Below, one piece after another: positions 1 to 13,239 of a stretch of 64,000 nt of DNA. The position numbers and the translations under genes are program-made. This DNA is from Epiperipatus broadwayi (lineage: Eukaryota; Onychophora; Udeonychophora; Euonychophora; Peripatidae), in assembly GCA_028023455.1 (NCBI GenBank), contig JAQFVV010000280.1:188001-252000 (forward strand), in the 5' to 3' direction. The notes under the pieces were generated by a model. It was not told where the DNA came from, did not search any database, and was given only the letters and a program-made list of their open reading frames with translations. Within the stretch, counting starts at the first letter, position 1; the number at the start of each line of letters is the position of its first letter.

Positions 1-3000
1 ATTACTGTCATCCCTCCTTTAACCTATGCTACTTTGCTTCCAGGTACATGTCTGTCATCAAGTGACCTTTGGGTTTGAGGTAACACCTGATCTGCCACAT
101 GTGCTGGTGGAGGGTAATCAACTTTGGCTACAGACCCCAGGTATTTGGATCAGTGAAGACCCTTCCCCAATACTAATAGTATCAACCTCTACTTTGCTAT
201 CAGTAGTATTCTGTAGTTCTCCAGAATGTTTCATACTGTTGCTTAATAATTGTTTCCAACTTTGAAGTATCATTAAATGTCTTTTCTAATAGTTAGGTAT
301 AAAGTTATTTTTTTCTTATAAATACAGATAATTGTTCATTATAGGACCTTTTAGTAACCCTTACCATTCAGCATTTATATTTAATTTCTCCCTGTATGTT
401 GTATTTTTTGTTTATATATATATGTTGTTTTTAATGCCTACTTTTTTATTTTAGCCTATCCCTTTTTATTTGCCTGATTTTTCTATTTCAATTTAACTTA
501 TTAATTAGTTATTTATTTATGGTCTCAGTTCATCTACTTATACCCATCAGTTGACTTATACTCAATGTTTTATTTGAGGTTTATCTTTTGATGATTGGGT
601 ATGTTAATTGCTACTCAAGTAAATCCATCAAGTTTGTATACTGTAAAAAGTTTGAGAGAAGAGTAAATTTCCAAAATAAATATTTTTTTTGATTCATTAG
701 TGAATTGGCTGGATCTTCCTAGATACTTTTTCTTCATGCCCCTACAGTCTGTGAACCATAATGTAATGGTCCTCTGGAAGAGAGGAATCACATCTCATTA
801 TGATCAGACCTAGAGTCTTCTCGTAGGATGCTGTGAATGATGAAAACTATCTAACCAATGATCTTATCTATCTCCAATGGGCTAGCTCTAAATCTAACAT
901 TAAACTCAGATACAATTTAGGCTAGTTCATCCATACCTCACCCCTCTTTCTGATTTTATTACATCTCAGTATTCAAACTCAGGGAGAATGTTGCCTTCAG
1001 CTCTTTTCAGGGGTGAATTTACTTTGCATAGCAACTATCACACCTCTATACAGGTTCCTATTGATTTAAGATGCGTCCAACCCTATTACTGTATCATTAT
1101 ATATATATATATATGAAAAAGATGTATGTGCACATATATATAATCAAATAAATTGATGGATGGGTGTATAAATGATTCTAATAAACTAGTCCAGTTAAAT
1201 TTTAAATCAAATTAACAATTTTTATTAATAACAAATAAAATTTAAAACTCATTTAACATAATAAAAGATGCAGTTATATGTATCTAGTTATGCATTTCTA
1301 TCATATCATTTAAAAGTATCCATTATTCCAACCCATACCCATGGTAGACATGCATAACTCCGCACTCACTATTTACAAAGCAAATTACATTAATATTAAA
1401 AAGTCATGATTACATTAACCATAAAACTGACTAACTAATTTGCAATATTACACAAACATATATATATATACAATAGCCTTGTTGTCAAATTCCAATGATT
1501 AACATTTGATCTTTTTTGGGACTCCCTGCCTAAATATGGTTGGTATTGTTGACAGAAAAGAACATTTACACGGGGAGATTAGTCATTCACACAGAATAAA
1601 ATAAAATATAATGACTGTTAGTTAAAATAAACAAACAACATGAACACTGTCCTGTAATAGTGCATGTAGTTAATATAGAATAGTATCAAAACTTACCCTA
1701 TTCCATTATTACATGGTGGTGATCCAAATGTCATGTCACTGACCTAAACTTTATTTACATAAAAAAAGTTATCTAAGTTAATAAATGTTTATTATATTGC
1801 TTTTAAGTATTTGGACTCATCCATGTTGAGCTGGTAACTTAAAATAATTTTTATATATTATTTTAAAAAAAGTTTTTTTTATTAATTTAAAATATTGGAA
1901 AGAAGAGTGTAGGGATAAAAAAAAGATTAGATTTTTGTTATTATTATTAATTACCTCTATTGTTGAACCTTCCCAAATTAAAAATATTTCATTATCTATT
2001 TAAGCTAATTAAACAAAATGTTTCTACTAATTAAAAGAAAAATATAACAAAAGAACAAAAAAATTTGGATTGCTAAAATATAGCTATAAATAAATTAAAG
2101 GTGTGAATCCAGTCTAAAAGGACCGAAAATGTATAAGTTGCACTGTTCTCTATTGCTCAGGCAGTCAGGGCCATTTTTGCTATAAAAAAAAAAAGTAATA
2201 TGGATCCAGATTCACAGAAAATATTGTTAACAGTGCCAAGAAAATGTTATCTGACTAAAGAACATTTAAGAAACTTTCCCTTTGTGAAATTCATCTCCCT
2301 GCCACATATGGAACTACCTGAGTGCTCGTCAAACTGGACAGGAGAAAGTTTAACCAACTAGCCAGGGACACCTGAAAAATGCCAATGGACCACCCACAGG
2401 ATTCACACCAGCATATAAAAACATTGCTTACATGGAGAAAGTAATCACGGATTGATCAGGGTGGCTATGAACTGTTACTGAGTGAACTTTGATTCCATTT
2501 TGCATAATAGAAATATATAATATTAATTGTCTTAAATGTTTCAACATTAAAGTGTGGGATTATTGCTGGGAATTTTATTATGTTATGTTAAATTAGTTAA
2601 AATAAAAGGGAGAGGGGGTTAAACTCATATATTTCTTTAAATATGTTTTTAATATCCATTTTTATAATAATTCAATGTATGAATTAGGCTAGATTTTTCC
2701 AAATAATGTTAACTGCTTGGTCTTGAAAGACAAATGGGGGAGGGGAAGATTTAGGTCAGTTGTATGTTCAATGATAAGCAACACAGGAACCTTATGTCAA
2801 AACATGGTGCAAGAAAATGGCTGCCCTGGTGGCTGTAATCAAACAATGGACACTTACACCATCCATTGAGATTAAAATAAATTGTTTAATATTAGAAAGA
2901 GGAGATCTGAGTGTTGCCATTTGGCACACCCTTATTAGTAAGTTGCCCTTGTGTTTCTCTGTTACTTGATCAGGGTTTCTATAATTATTTGGGACCACTG

Positions 3001-4447
3001 TCATACATATGGCAAGTGATGGCACATGTTTCTTCAAGAAAAGAATGTTAAATAATTTGTACTTTATTTTAAAAAAATTGTTAACATTTATATTTAAAAT
3101 TAAGTTTGTATTTGTTCTTTATAGAAAAGATTCGAGTCAGTTTTGAATGCTATAGGAAAAGAGAATCTGTCTTTAAATTGAAAATGCATATAATAAAATC
3201 TATTAAATGTCATCTTTGAGTGTCTCTGTTTAATCTAGTTTAGTAATTTAATTCAGAGTCCATTTGGTTTAAATAAATTTGAGGTTTATGTTATTTGTGA
3301 TCTGATCTGTCTCAATTTGTTACTATTTATACACAACCTTATGTGGCTTGGTATAAGTTTGATTAAGGTAATTTCAAGAAGTGTTTTCTAGTATTTGTTT
3401 TGACATCTCCAGCTTTCTGCCTGATCATTTTTGTCATATCCTTTGGTCACTGTTTTATAATTATACCACATGAAAGATTTACTGGCTAAAATGTAAATCA
3501 GGAGATGAAAGACAAAATGGGAAGACTTGAGATAAGCTAAGCTTAGTAAGCCTTGATGATTCTTGGTCTTATACCTGAAGTATTTGTGGTGTTGCAGATT
3601 GGAAAACCCTTCATCTCTCAGTGCAGTGAGCTTTATTCTTTGTGACACTGGAACCAGGCAGTTGGATTGAGTTTCATTGGTTATGTTATTTCAGATGCTG
3701 GATGTAATTATATATATTCTTTTCTTCTCTGTGCATATCATGGTGGTTTGACTATGGTTTGATCAAATTAAATTATTTGTTTTTGTTGTTATTATTAATA
3801 TAGTTTATTTACAAATATCATGATCAGCTTGCATTCATTTGTGTCACTCTCTTCAAGATCATTTCTCAAAAATATAATAAATTTACCAGGTTGATTGGAG
3901 ATAAAGATGTGGCAGAGTTAATGGGGATATTATAATTTTATAGGCCAAATTATTCATGTTAAAACTATCAAAAGTTAATTTTATAATTTTTTTCTACATC
4001 TGCTTGAATTGGCATCTACCAAAAGACTTTAAACACCCCTTCTGCAGTAAATTAGGCATATAAAATATACCACTACCTTGTGAGAGGCATATGGTAATTA
4101 TGCTATTGAAAGTATATATCAATGAGCAATGAAGTGAGATAGTGAGATATTAAAGAATAATAAATATGCATGTTATTAAAATCATATATATAAATAAACT
4201 ACCTGGGGTTCATGTTAATTAATTTGTCTTTGAAGTTAGCATTTATATCTCAATGTTGTGCTGCAATCTGATGACTCAAAAACATACACCTCCCCTTCAT
4301 CAAGTCATGCATATATGTAATTAGAAATGTCAGTGTTAAATGTTAAAAATACCTAAGGTTCATGTTTGAGGTTCATGTTCCATGGCTGACACTGCAGGCC
4401 AGAGTTTGGAAAAGATTAATTGCTTGCCTTAAAAGTGTTGAAGTGGT
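1..4447. other. AT-rich DNA without a recognisable gene
   Basis: No convincing coding region, RNA gene or known element is visible. Patches richer in G and C at about 30-240, 690-1080, 2100-2480 and 2780-3040 interrupt AT-rich sequence and may be old repeats, but I found no second copy of any of them in the window. Short TA microsatellites occur near 1098-1114 and 1460. The longest open frames here (for example 26-265 on plus and 3388-3648 on minus) show no known domain and no splice or promoter context. Confidence 0.6.
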
Positions 4448-4537
4448 TGGTAGATTTAGAGGGTGGGTAACCAGGTTAGAATTTATAAGTTTTTGATCTT
4501 CGATCTCACGTATAATTGGATTCGAGGTACTTTGCTC
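4448..4537 (+). repeat. Short dispersed repeat, copy 1
   Basis: This stretch of about 90 bp aligns with 8987-9083 in the same orientation. Both begin with GGTAGAT, continue through a diverged middle and end with the same 19-base core (ATTGGATTCGAGGTACTTT). The family is not recognised. The core resembles a tRNA-type B box in its GGATTCGA part, so a tRNA-derived SINE remnant is possible but not shown. Confidence 0.5.
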
Positions 4538-5948
4538 TGAATCGTTTTGACTTAACATACAATTTTGACCAATATAGTATTTTAATATTGTGACACAACT
4601 GCTATAACTAAAATATTGCTAAATTTAATGATTATAAACCACCAGTTAATGTAACATATAATTTATTATTGTCAATGAATTAAATAAATGAGATCTAACT
4701 TTTTGAAATGTATTTTATGATAAACCTTGAGTGTAGTTTTGTGAATGATGTAGACCTTATTTATCTTATGAAAATTATCTCAAAGACCAAAAGATGTTTA
4801 TATAGTATGAATTTCTAAATAACATCAGTAAATTCTTTCAAATTATTTTATCTTGCTAAGTCATGTTATTTGTAAATCCAAATATCCTTTTCTATCCCCT
4901 TCCAGAACCATCTACTTTTTGTTTTCAGTGAAGCATGGATTAGAACAATATAATGACAAAATAATTGAAGTTATTTTAAAAATAAGTTCAGAAAAAGATG
5001 AAAGATAATATCACAAGGATTTTAAATAAACCAATTAAAGGATTAGGATATGACATATGTGCACATTTGTGTTTCATTGATTAGTTTAAATAATTATTTC
5101 AAAATCTATCTTTTTATAAATGATTTTTTTTATTTTATTCCCCCTTTTTTTTTCTGGAGCTAAAATAGCCATTTGCTTCTATGATTTACTACTGTGATGA
5201 TAGTGGTGATTTATTTTTGACTAAAGATGATAATGCTTGTAAATTGTATAGATAGACACACACATATATATATAGTTAATAAGCAATTTTAATTAGAAAT
5301 TCTGATCTCCATCTGTTAAATACTTGGATTTGTTCATGAGACTTATGTGTAAACACTTCAGTGAGAAATACATAATATAATAATTTACATCAGCAGCTGA
5401 AGATTTAGCAGACCTCAAAAATATTTATAATACATATGAATCAGTTTAATGGAATATAATATAAATATACTAGTTCTACACATTAGCATGTTGCCATAAC
5501 TCATTATCAATTCTTAAATAACATCATTTTAATGTTAGCCATTATTTATGATAATTCGAATTTCTAATAAATTTCTACATTTATTATAATATTATGTCTA
5601 TGTTTATATGTACAAAAATTTACACTATCTGATTTATCATGCTATATAAATTCTAGAGTGGAACCATCTTACTAATGCCTTGTTATGAAGTTTTCTCTCA
5701 GCATCATCATCTTTTTTATTTGTACTTAAATTTTTTGTAAATTGTGGTATTTGTTCTGTAAGACATCATTGCCTAAAGTAAAACTTGGACTGGTCTACTT
5801 TTTATGTAAAACTGTTTTGCTTAACTTTTTTTGGTATAAAATAAAATTTATTAATGGCAAATTATATACAAGTATTAACATATTTTATATTATAATTACA
5901 AGTATTAACATATATATATATCCAAAATTCTATATATATATATATTGA
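4538..5948. other. AT-rich DNA without a recognisable gene
   Basis: I see only AT-rich sequence with short TA runs, the last at about 5912-5945 ending exactly where the CpG-rich island begins. No coding or RNA feature is supported. Confidence 0.6.
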
Positions 5949-6291
5949 AGCGGAATCTGAGATTCAGATTGCGCATCACAGCCCACTTCCAATCTTCCGC
6001 TACCAACCTAAATTCAAACCCTATTCTTGCATATATATTCCACTCACTAACACATTTGTTTGTATCTTTTAGTTTGAGTATTATTAACTAACATATGTAT
6101 TAACGAAGATATTGGCAGAAATATCTGAATTTAAACATGCAAAATAAAATTAATAAATATAGCATTTAAAAATTCGTATACGCAATAGGGAATGGGGGAT
6201 TAATTATAACGGACTTATAATATCAAAATATATTATAATTTCTGTATTAATTTGTTTTATAAAAGTTATAATAATTGTTTGTTAATTGCAG

Positions 6292-6360
6292 CTCAGATAT
6301 CTACTGATATTGTAGAGACAAAGGTACTGAGTAAATATTTAGTGGAAAAGTTCGTTACAT
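6292..6360 (+). CDS. Candidate internal coding exon, unknown gene
   Basis: A 69-nt segment is preceded by TTGTTAATTGCAG, a plausible acceptor, and followed immediately by GTAAGT, a near-consensus donor. Only one frame is open across it. It starts after two bases and leaves one base over, so the exon is symmetric (phase 1-1). The 22 residues begin QISTDIVETK and end YLVEKFVT, an ordinary soluble, charged composition without a recognised domain. It lies inside the CpG-retaining island, which is where a real gene would be least surprising. No partner exon is clear: a stretch at about 6968-7018 ending ACAGAG before GTAACA is a weak candidate. A chance match is quite possible at this length. Confidence 0.28.
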
Positions 6361-7764
6361 GTAAGTTTATAAAATTGTGTTTTTAAATTATTTTTTGTCA
6401 TTAAACTATACTTTTCTTTTAAATCCAATATGGAAGATGCGATTGTAATTAGTCAAAATTAGTTAAAGGTGAGAAGCGTAATCTTGTATAATATTCTAAC
6501 ATAACTTTAATTAAAAGTTTCTCTAAAATCAAAATTAGAAACTAAACTTAATTGATTTACTTTTGTTACAAACATTTTCTTTTATCAAAATTAATTAAAG
6601 TTTGAATACTTATCTAACAATGGCATCTTCCATCACAATGGGTAAAAGCTTGTATACGAATTCTTTAGGAAATTAGATTGCAATGACCAATCAGAAAGGG
6701 ATTCCAAAAATACCAAGGCATGGAATAATTACAAATTATTTTGAGGAGAGTAAGTAAGACAGTCAATGATAGCAGACCAAGAAAATTTGCGTTGGTTATT
6801 TTCAATGTGTACTGAGTAAATCTAAATCGCCTTTCTCGCCATTCGAGATGGCTTTCCCTGAAATCTGTGCCCTGGATCCCGATACTCATAGACTATACTG
6901 ATATGCCTGTTCGTTAAATCATAAAATTACTACCTGCCTGAATAACTGCTTAACAAACTAGATCTAGTTCTCCGAGGGAATCCGAAATCATCAAAAGAAC
7001 AGCCAAGTTTGTACAGAGGTAACAATTTCAAATGCTGCTAGACTCTTAAAGTTAGCGTGAATAATTTTAACTCTCACCTATCTATTTCTTTAAACATTTT
7101 GTAAAGCTTTTATTTGTAAAATTTAATATTAGTTATGAATCAATTTGTAAAATTCTTACCTTTTTGTTAATTGTAACTCGTTCTCTCTATATATAACTTA
7201 GCTGTAATCTCTCCCACATTAAACCTCTCATGAATAATTGTTAATTCTTAATTTCACGTCTAAGCGGCAATACTTTATTTTCATTATTATATTTTATACT
7301 TTCAGATACTAAATTATATGTCGATAATTTCCCCCCAGAATCGCAAATGCTTACGCTATCTCTTTTAATAAAAGAAAACCCTCCTTACTTTTAGAGGGTA
7401 ATTAATCTAGTATATTTTAAAAAACTTGTTATTCTTAGTATAGCGGGTGCCTGCCAGTCTGGGGAATTAAAATCAGAATTTGATAATTACTGTCCAGTGT
7501 TATTTTAGAAAAAAATAAGTAAAAATCTATTTTCGTAGAAATGTTTTTTTTTTGGTTAATTAAATAATAGCGCTAACTTCTAAAATCTGCAATTAGATTT
7601 ATATGAATTAAATTAATACTACTTTCTTGAAATCAATAGCCACCACCGACTTTATATATATTTAATAATATGAAAAGTATTTATTTATAAAAGCATTCAA
7701 AACCAAAGATTTATATTATTTATCCGTTGTGGAAAGTTTATGTGTAGTTTAAAGTAATACATAA

Positions 7765-7774
7765 GGGGGGGGGG
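7765..7774 (+). repeat. G10 homopolymer
   Basis: Ten consecutive G residues in AT-rich surroundings. Such runs are unstable and prone to sequencing error. A longer one (G12) lies at 63181-63192. Confidence 0.9.
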
Positions 7775-8009
7775 AGTCCTTTAGTTCTATGAGCTATATT
7801 ATATTAGCATTAAATGTAATCCTTCCATATCCACGTAGTAATCAAATCATACCGGTACGCTGGATTTTTATTAATAAAGATAGGCGATAATTCTTTATTT
7901 CTTAGTTAAATATATATATATTTATATTAATGCAAGCGTTACGTGTATACCGGCCTTTCGTTATATATATACTTTTGTGCTTCGTTCATTTTTACTTCCA
8001 ATACCAAGG

Positions 8010-8165
8010 ACAAGGTTTGGCAAACCTCTTTGGATTTCTTCCGCGCGAGATATTATGGCATAGGGTTCGCTCTGGCAAAAGTCCAGCCTATGGCAATTCC
8101 ATAAAGCGCATTCTTAGTTGTTTATGACCCGACCCTGCCGACGTTTGCAGAGAGTCGCATTTCTT
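8010..8165. promoter_or_regulatory. CpG cluster with CGCG motif, possible promoter
   Basis: The densest CpG cluster of the window includes CCGCGCGAGA at about 8041-8050, close to the CGCG element (TCTCGCGAGA) of many housekeeping promoters, and a CCAAT on the plus strand at about 7998. An open frame at 7930-8127 (65 codons) overlaps it but has no known domain and a lipophilic, low-complexity N-terminus, so I do not call it a gene. That this is a core promoter is inference only. Confidence 0.2.
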
Positions 8166-8986
8166 TAACGGTGAATTGAAGCGTCTTCTTAGATCTTAGA
8201 ATAGATCGTTCCATTGCCCTCATACACGTACCGCTCTCCCATATTTTGTTCTTGTTAAAAGCCTATTAATTCTCCTAAACCGTACTGTTATGATTATACT
8301 ACATGGATTGCCATTTTTTAATATATATTACATTCACACTTTCAGATACGACACTTCTGCCATTATTATTATTTCCCAAATTAGCTTCCCACACACACGT
8401 TCTTATATAGCAAATGCAAGTATTAATTAAATAAAATTACCCTTATCATCCAACTTAATAAACTTACGTATTGGTATGAATGCTGTTATTTTAGTACTGG
8501 TGGATTCAAATAATTTTCAGATACCGTAGTCTAGCGCTCTTATTAAAAATCTTATGTATCCCAGTCAACCGATAAATTATTGACATATAAATAGCCGCAA
8601 TAGAATAAAGCCATGAATTATTTGTTATTGATGATTAAATATGTTCATTGTATAGTATTGTAAGGGAGGTTAATGTTGTCCAAGGGAGATAAACACCCAT
8701 TTTATTTACATTGTAACACCAATAACGTTTGCAATCATATATATTTCAAGTTGATTTAATAAATTTTATATCCTTCTAAATATCTAAGTCATTGTTTCAT
8801 TTATTGATTAGAAATAATTTTGATGTAATATAAAAAGGTTTCCCTTACTAGATGATTGAAAATCGCTAATTATAATATTCTAGACATGAACCAAGTTCGA
8901 ATAAGAGTCTTTTTGTGTCACGACTTTGTGATGCCGGCGGGGTAGGAATAAATTAGATCAGTATCATTGGAATTGTTGCTCATAAG

Positions 8987-9083
8987 TGGGTAGATCTGGA
9001 AAATAGGCAAATAGGGCAGAGTTCATGAATGTTCCTGACTTATGTATCTTGCACAGGATTGGATTCGAGGTACTTTTGCCTAG
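8987..9083 (+). repeat. Short dispersed repeat, copy 2
   Basis: Direct-orientation partner of 4448-4537, sharing the start (GGTAGATC) and the terminal core ending TTCGAGGTACTTTTGCC. It lies at the right edge of the CpG-retaining island. Confidence 0.5.
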
Positions 9084-9364
9084 ATGCTAGATCTTGTTAT
9101 ATGAACAGACGAAACCGACCGGTACAATATATATATATAAAAGAAAAAAGAATGATCATTATAATTAGTTTTTGAGGGAAGATAAAAGCTGATTCAGTTT
9201 TATGTAGATGAATGTGTAAATTCTTCCTATCATTCTAAAGTAATATACAACTAAGAAAAATATTCTGCCGAATTTTGCACATAGTACTTCTAGGTAAATA
9301 TTCTAGAGCATATAAATATATATTACTTCCACTATAATTACTCCATGCATTTTATATATATATA

Positions 9365-12205
9365 ATCATCAGTATTCTGTCAAATGGATAGATCCAGAAA
9401 GTAGTTACATTAATTCATCCATTCCATTCTTTTTCTTGCCTGCTCTTCAATTCCATGTAACTCTTTCTATATCTTTTATCATCTAACAATGTCATTCTCT
9501 TCCATCTTTTCTTCTTACTTTCATTCACCATTCCCTTCAAAACATCTTTCATTGACCTATAATTTCTTTTTAATGTATATCCAATCAAGTTTTTCTTTTT
9601 CTCTCTGATTTTTTCAATCTTTTTTTTTGTTTACTCTGTTCAAAACTTCTTCATTTGTTATTTTATTCATCCAACTGATTTTTTTCATTTTTCTCCAGGT
9701 CCACATGTCAAAGGTTTCCAATTAGTTCCTAATTTTAATACTAATTGTCTATGTTTCACAATCATATATTAGTACACTTGACACATAGCATTTTATTAAT
9801 CTTTTTCTTAATTCTCTTTTCAAACATCCACAAAATATCTTCTTTCTCTTAATAATGCTTCCTTTGCCAATGCTATTCTTCTTTTAACTTCACTCTTCCA
9901 TCCTCACTCAACAAACTACTCAAATATCTGAATCCTTTTTCCTGTTGAACTACATTATCACAGATTTTAATTTGCAGCCTTTTTGCATTTCTCCCTATCC
10001 ATAAACACTTTAGGCTTCTCAACATTAAACTTTATTCCGTATTCCATACATTTTTCTTCTAATTTATTCAATATATTCTGAAGACACTTTTCATCCTTAG
10101 CTATAAGAGCCATGTCATCTACAAATGTTATATATTTTATTGATTTACTTCCAACATATGCTTCTCCACAGTCTAAATCATTATTTACATGTCTTCTAAA
10201 TAAATATTAAAGAAAAAACATACTATATCATTGCTTAACTCCACTTTCTATGCTTATTTCATCAGTCTTCTTTTTCCAAGATATCTTTATATTTTAAGAT
10301 GGACATAAGTTTATTCCAAACTACTTTATCAAATGCTTTTTCCAAATCCACAAAACATCTACTAATTCCTTTATATATCTTTCTTTGGTTGTTCTAACAA
10401 CACCATAGCATCTCTTTTACTTTTCCATCTCTGAAAACTGAACTGTTCTTCTCCAATATAATACTCTACCTTTCCATAATTTTTTTGAGTTAAAATCCTC
10501 AATAAAACTTTACAATCATGGATAACAAACTTATTGTTCTATACTCTTCACATTTAACAGCTTTCTTCTTTTTAGCGATTGGAATCAGTTTAATTCTTAC
10601 AAAATCTTTAGGCCAAACTTTGTTGTTATATATCAAAATGCAAAGTAAATTCTCCCATTTCTGTTAAATATTATATAGATGTTGCATCAAATCCAACAGT
10701 CTTACCATTCTTCATTTGTGCAATTAACTTTTTTACTTCATCTGGCAACATGTTCATACTTTTGTCATCTATTTCAATAACTTCTTCATTTTCAAGTTCA
10801 TAATTTTTAAATTATATTCTCTACTGAATAGACACTGAAGATATTCTTCTCTATTTTTTAATATATCATTGCCATTAGTTAATCTCTTTCCATTCTTATC
10901 TGGAATCTCACTTGCTACCAATATCTTTTTCTTCTAAGTGACATTTCATATTCTATCAAATACCAGATCATATCTTTTCACCTGCTGAAGCCTTTTTATC
11001 TCTCTACATTCTTGCTCAGAACTATTTTTTTTTATAAATATGTTTCTCTTCTCAGTTCATTATTTGTCTATATGCACTTTACCCTTCCTTGGTATTTACA
11101 TTCTTCCATCTTCTCTATATTTCCATATTCTTCAACATGTTTTCAGTTACCCATGTTGTTTAGCTTTCCTTACCCAAATAATAATTTTATTTTTTGCTGT
11201 TTTTAAAAATCCTTCTTTAATTCTACACCAGCACTTATTGGGACTATTAATATATTCATCATCTAAACAATCATTTCATTTTTATATATTAAATCAAATT
11301 TTCTTTTTTTCATTACATATTAAATCAAATTTTCTTTTTTTCATTTCTCTCAATTTATCCAAGTCTCATCTTACTCATCCTTTCGCTATTTTAATTCTTT
11401 TTAAACTCAACTTTAATGTAGCCATAATCAAATTATGATCTGAATTTATATCATGACTAAGCAAAGCATGTGAACCCTTAACAACATTCTTGTATCTATT
11501 CTAAATCAATATATAATCAATTTGATAACATTCTCTATCAATTGGTGCTTTCCATGTATACAATCTTCTAATATGTTTTTAAAGCGAATGTTCGCAATTG
11601 CAAACCTGTTCTCTTTTTAAACTTGTCAAAGTGACTACCTCTATCATTTCTTTTTCCAATACAATAATTTCCAACAATTTTCCCTTTCTTAATTTTCCCT
11701 ACAACAGCATTCCAATTACCCAATAGCAATATACATGTATTTTTCCTTTCACATCGGATAATTTCTTCTATATTATATATTTCATTAATTTCAATATCAT
11801 CATGACTAGTAGTCAGCATATAAACTTGTAAAATTATCAAATTCCTAGAACTAGCATTTATTTGCACCATCAGTTCTATTGTTTATACAATCAACTTTGA
11901 CACATTATTCCAAATTTTCTTCCCGACAGTAATGCCAACTTCATTAATTGATTTATCACCACCTGAATATAATAACAATTCCACTATTTATTTTCCCACA
12001 TTCCTCACATGTCTCTTTGCTAATTCTATAACATCAATGTTATTTATATATAACTCTCTTTTCAAATTTTCCAATCTTCCAGTTTTTTTCCAAAGATCTA
12101 ACATTCCACATGCTTCTCTCAACAAATTAAGTTTATTATGTAAATTTCACAGGTTTATAACCTAAGTAGCCTGGGAAAGACACCAAAGCTATTTGTTAAC
12201 TAAGA
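9365..12205 (-). mobile_element. Decayed RTE-like non-LTR retrotransposon, near full length
   Basis: Read on the minus strand, this is an APE-endonuclease and reverse-transcriptase LINE of about 2.8 kb. The endonuclease part is clearest at 11870-11568: a 100-residue open stretch contains the Y-LTTSHDD region, a GNWNAVVGK block (GDWNAVVGK in related elements) and the RNDRGSHFDKF block that follows it. Downstream, in broken frames, come the start of the reverse transcriptase (about 10790-10690, KA-G-D motif), the FADD-like region (about 10130) and a C-terminal region down to about 9400. The 5' and 3' ends match the plus-strand copy at 32465-35350, which fixes the boundaries. Many stops and frameshifts show that it is dead. 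Assignment to the RTE/BovB group rests on motif style only. Confidence 0.85.
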
Positions 12206-12248
12206 TTTCAAAACCAAATATAATGATCCCTATATACATACTGTAATC
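12206..12248. other. Spacer between LINE and long repeat
   Basis: Short AT-rich spacer between the 5' end of the minus-strand LINE and the TATA-bearing repeat. Confidence 0.4.
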
Positions 12249-12605
12249 AGTTGGGTCACATAACACACACTAATATAGTGTATGTGCATACATATATGTA
12301 AATAAAGGAAAAGTAGAAATAAACACAGAATAAATTTTTGAAGATATTTTCTATATTTCCTAATATAAAATAATAAGTAAAGGGTTAAATAACTCTGGGT
12401 CTAAAATAATATTTTATTATAAAATTAAATATTTTTAAAAGGTCTGATAAATATTATTTGTAAGTCTAATTGTGAAATGTAAAAACACAATACATGTTTT
12501 TGAAATTTTTTTAATTAATTAAAACTTATGCTTTCAAAGGGATTAGAGAGCTAAAAATAAAAACTCAGTTTTCAATCAAGGTGTTATTATCACCTTAGAT
12601 GATTC

Positions 12606-12613
12606 TATAAAAG
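12606..12613 (+). promoter_or_regulatory. Conserved TATA box of long repeat, copy 1
   Basis: TATAAAAG followed by GGCTGATAA. The same site is TATAAGAG in copy 2 (16502) and TATAAAAG in copy 3 (53031), in a block conserved better than the surrounding repeat. This is consistent with a Pol II core promoter. Confidence 0.45.
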
Positions 12614-13239
12614 GGCTGATAACAAAATTAGCTCATCTGGATAATGATTTTTGAAGAGAACAGTCTGAATAATAGTTTTTTGTAAGAGCTGAACAGAACA
12701 GCTTGGCTACTAAAATTTTTTGAATAAATGGCAACAATTAGCTAACCAAAATAGATAGCTGCAGTTTGTTGTTGGCTGTAGCAGACAGTTGGAAGAATAG
12801 CTACCATAAACTGACATAGCTGAAGGCAAGATAGTAGACTGTTTTCCTTTGCAGGAGTTTGAATTTACATGGAGAAAATGACCCACTTATTTGTGCTGTA
12901 ATTCATAGCCTTAAATGTGGAGAGGACAGTTGCTTGCCTGAAACCTATTAAACCAAAACAGCTGCTTGCCTGGAACAGTTCTACACAGATGAGAGACCAA
13001 CTACAGATCAAGATTTTACATGGATTGCATACTATTACCTGATGATGATAACAAACATGGATTATATTTTTCTAATGAACCAAAAGAACCAGCTTGCTAA
13101 ATAAATAATTATATATATGCTGACTATCTACAAGCAGAGGAGCCCAGATAAACATATATACAGCTGTGGTGAGTATAGTTATATATAATAATGAAATTTT
13201 AAATAATTTCTTTAGTAAAATGGCATTTTAAAAGTGATG

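Larger units (their letters stand above)
5949..9130. other. CpG-retaining island, possible regulatory or gene-proximal domain
   Basis: By eye this 3.2-kb stretch holds roughly 75 CpG dinucleotides, whereas the first 3 kb of the window holds about ten. CpGs are spread throughout, with clusters near 5950-6000, 8045-8165, 8220-8285 and 8930-9115. Both edges lie at TA microsatellites (about 5935-5945 and 9125-9140). CpG survival in an otherwise CpG-poor genome normally means either an unmethylated regulatory or gene-proximal region, or DNA that arrived recently. It holds one candidate exon (6292-6360) and no long credible open frame. A foreign insertion or an assembly join cannot be excluded. Confidence 0.55.

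Noticed and set aside
7930-8127. 65-codon open frame in the CpG cluster
   Set aside because: No known domain, hydrophobic N-terminus from TA-rich sequence, no splice context; the CpG cluster itself is kept as a finding.
11040-11438. 132-codon plus-strand open frame
   Set aside because: Antisense of the minus-strand LINE linker region, Phe/Leu/Ser-rich noise.
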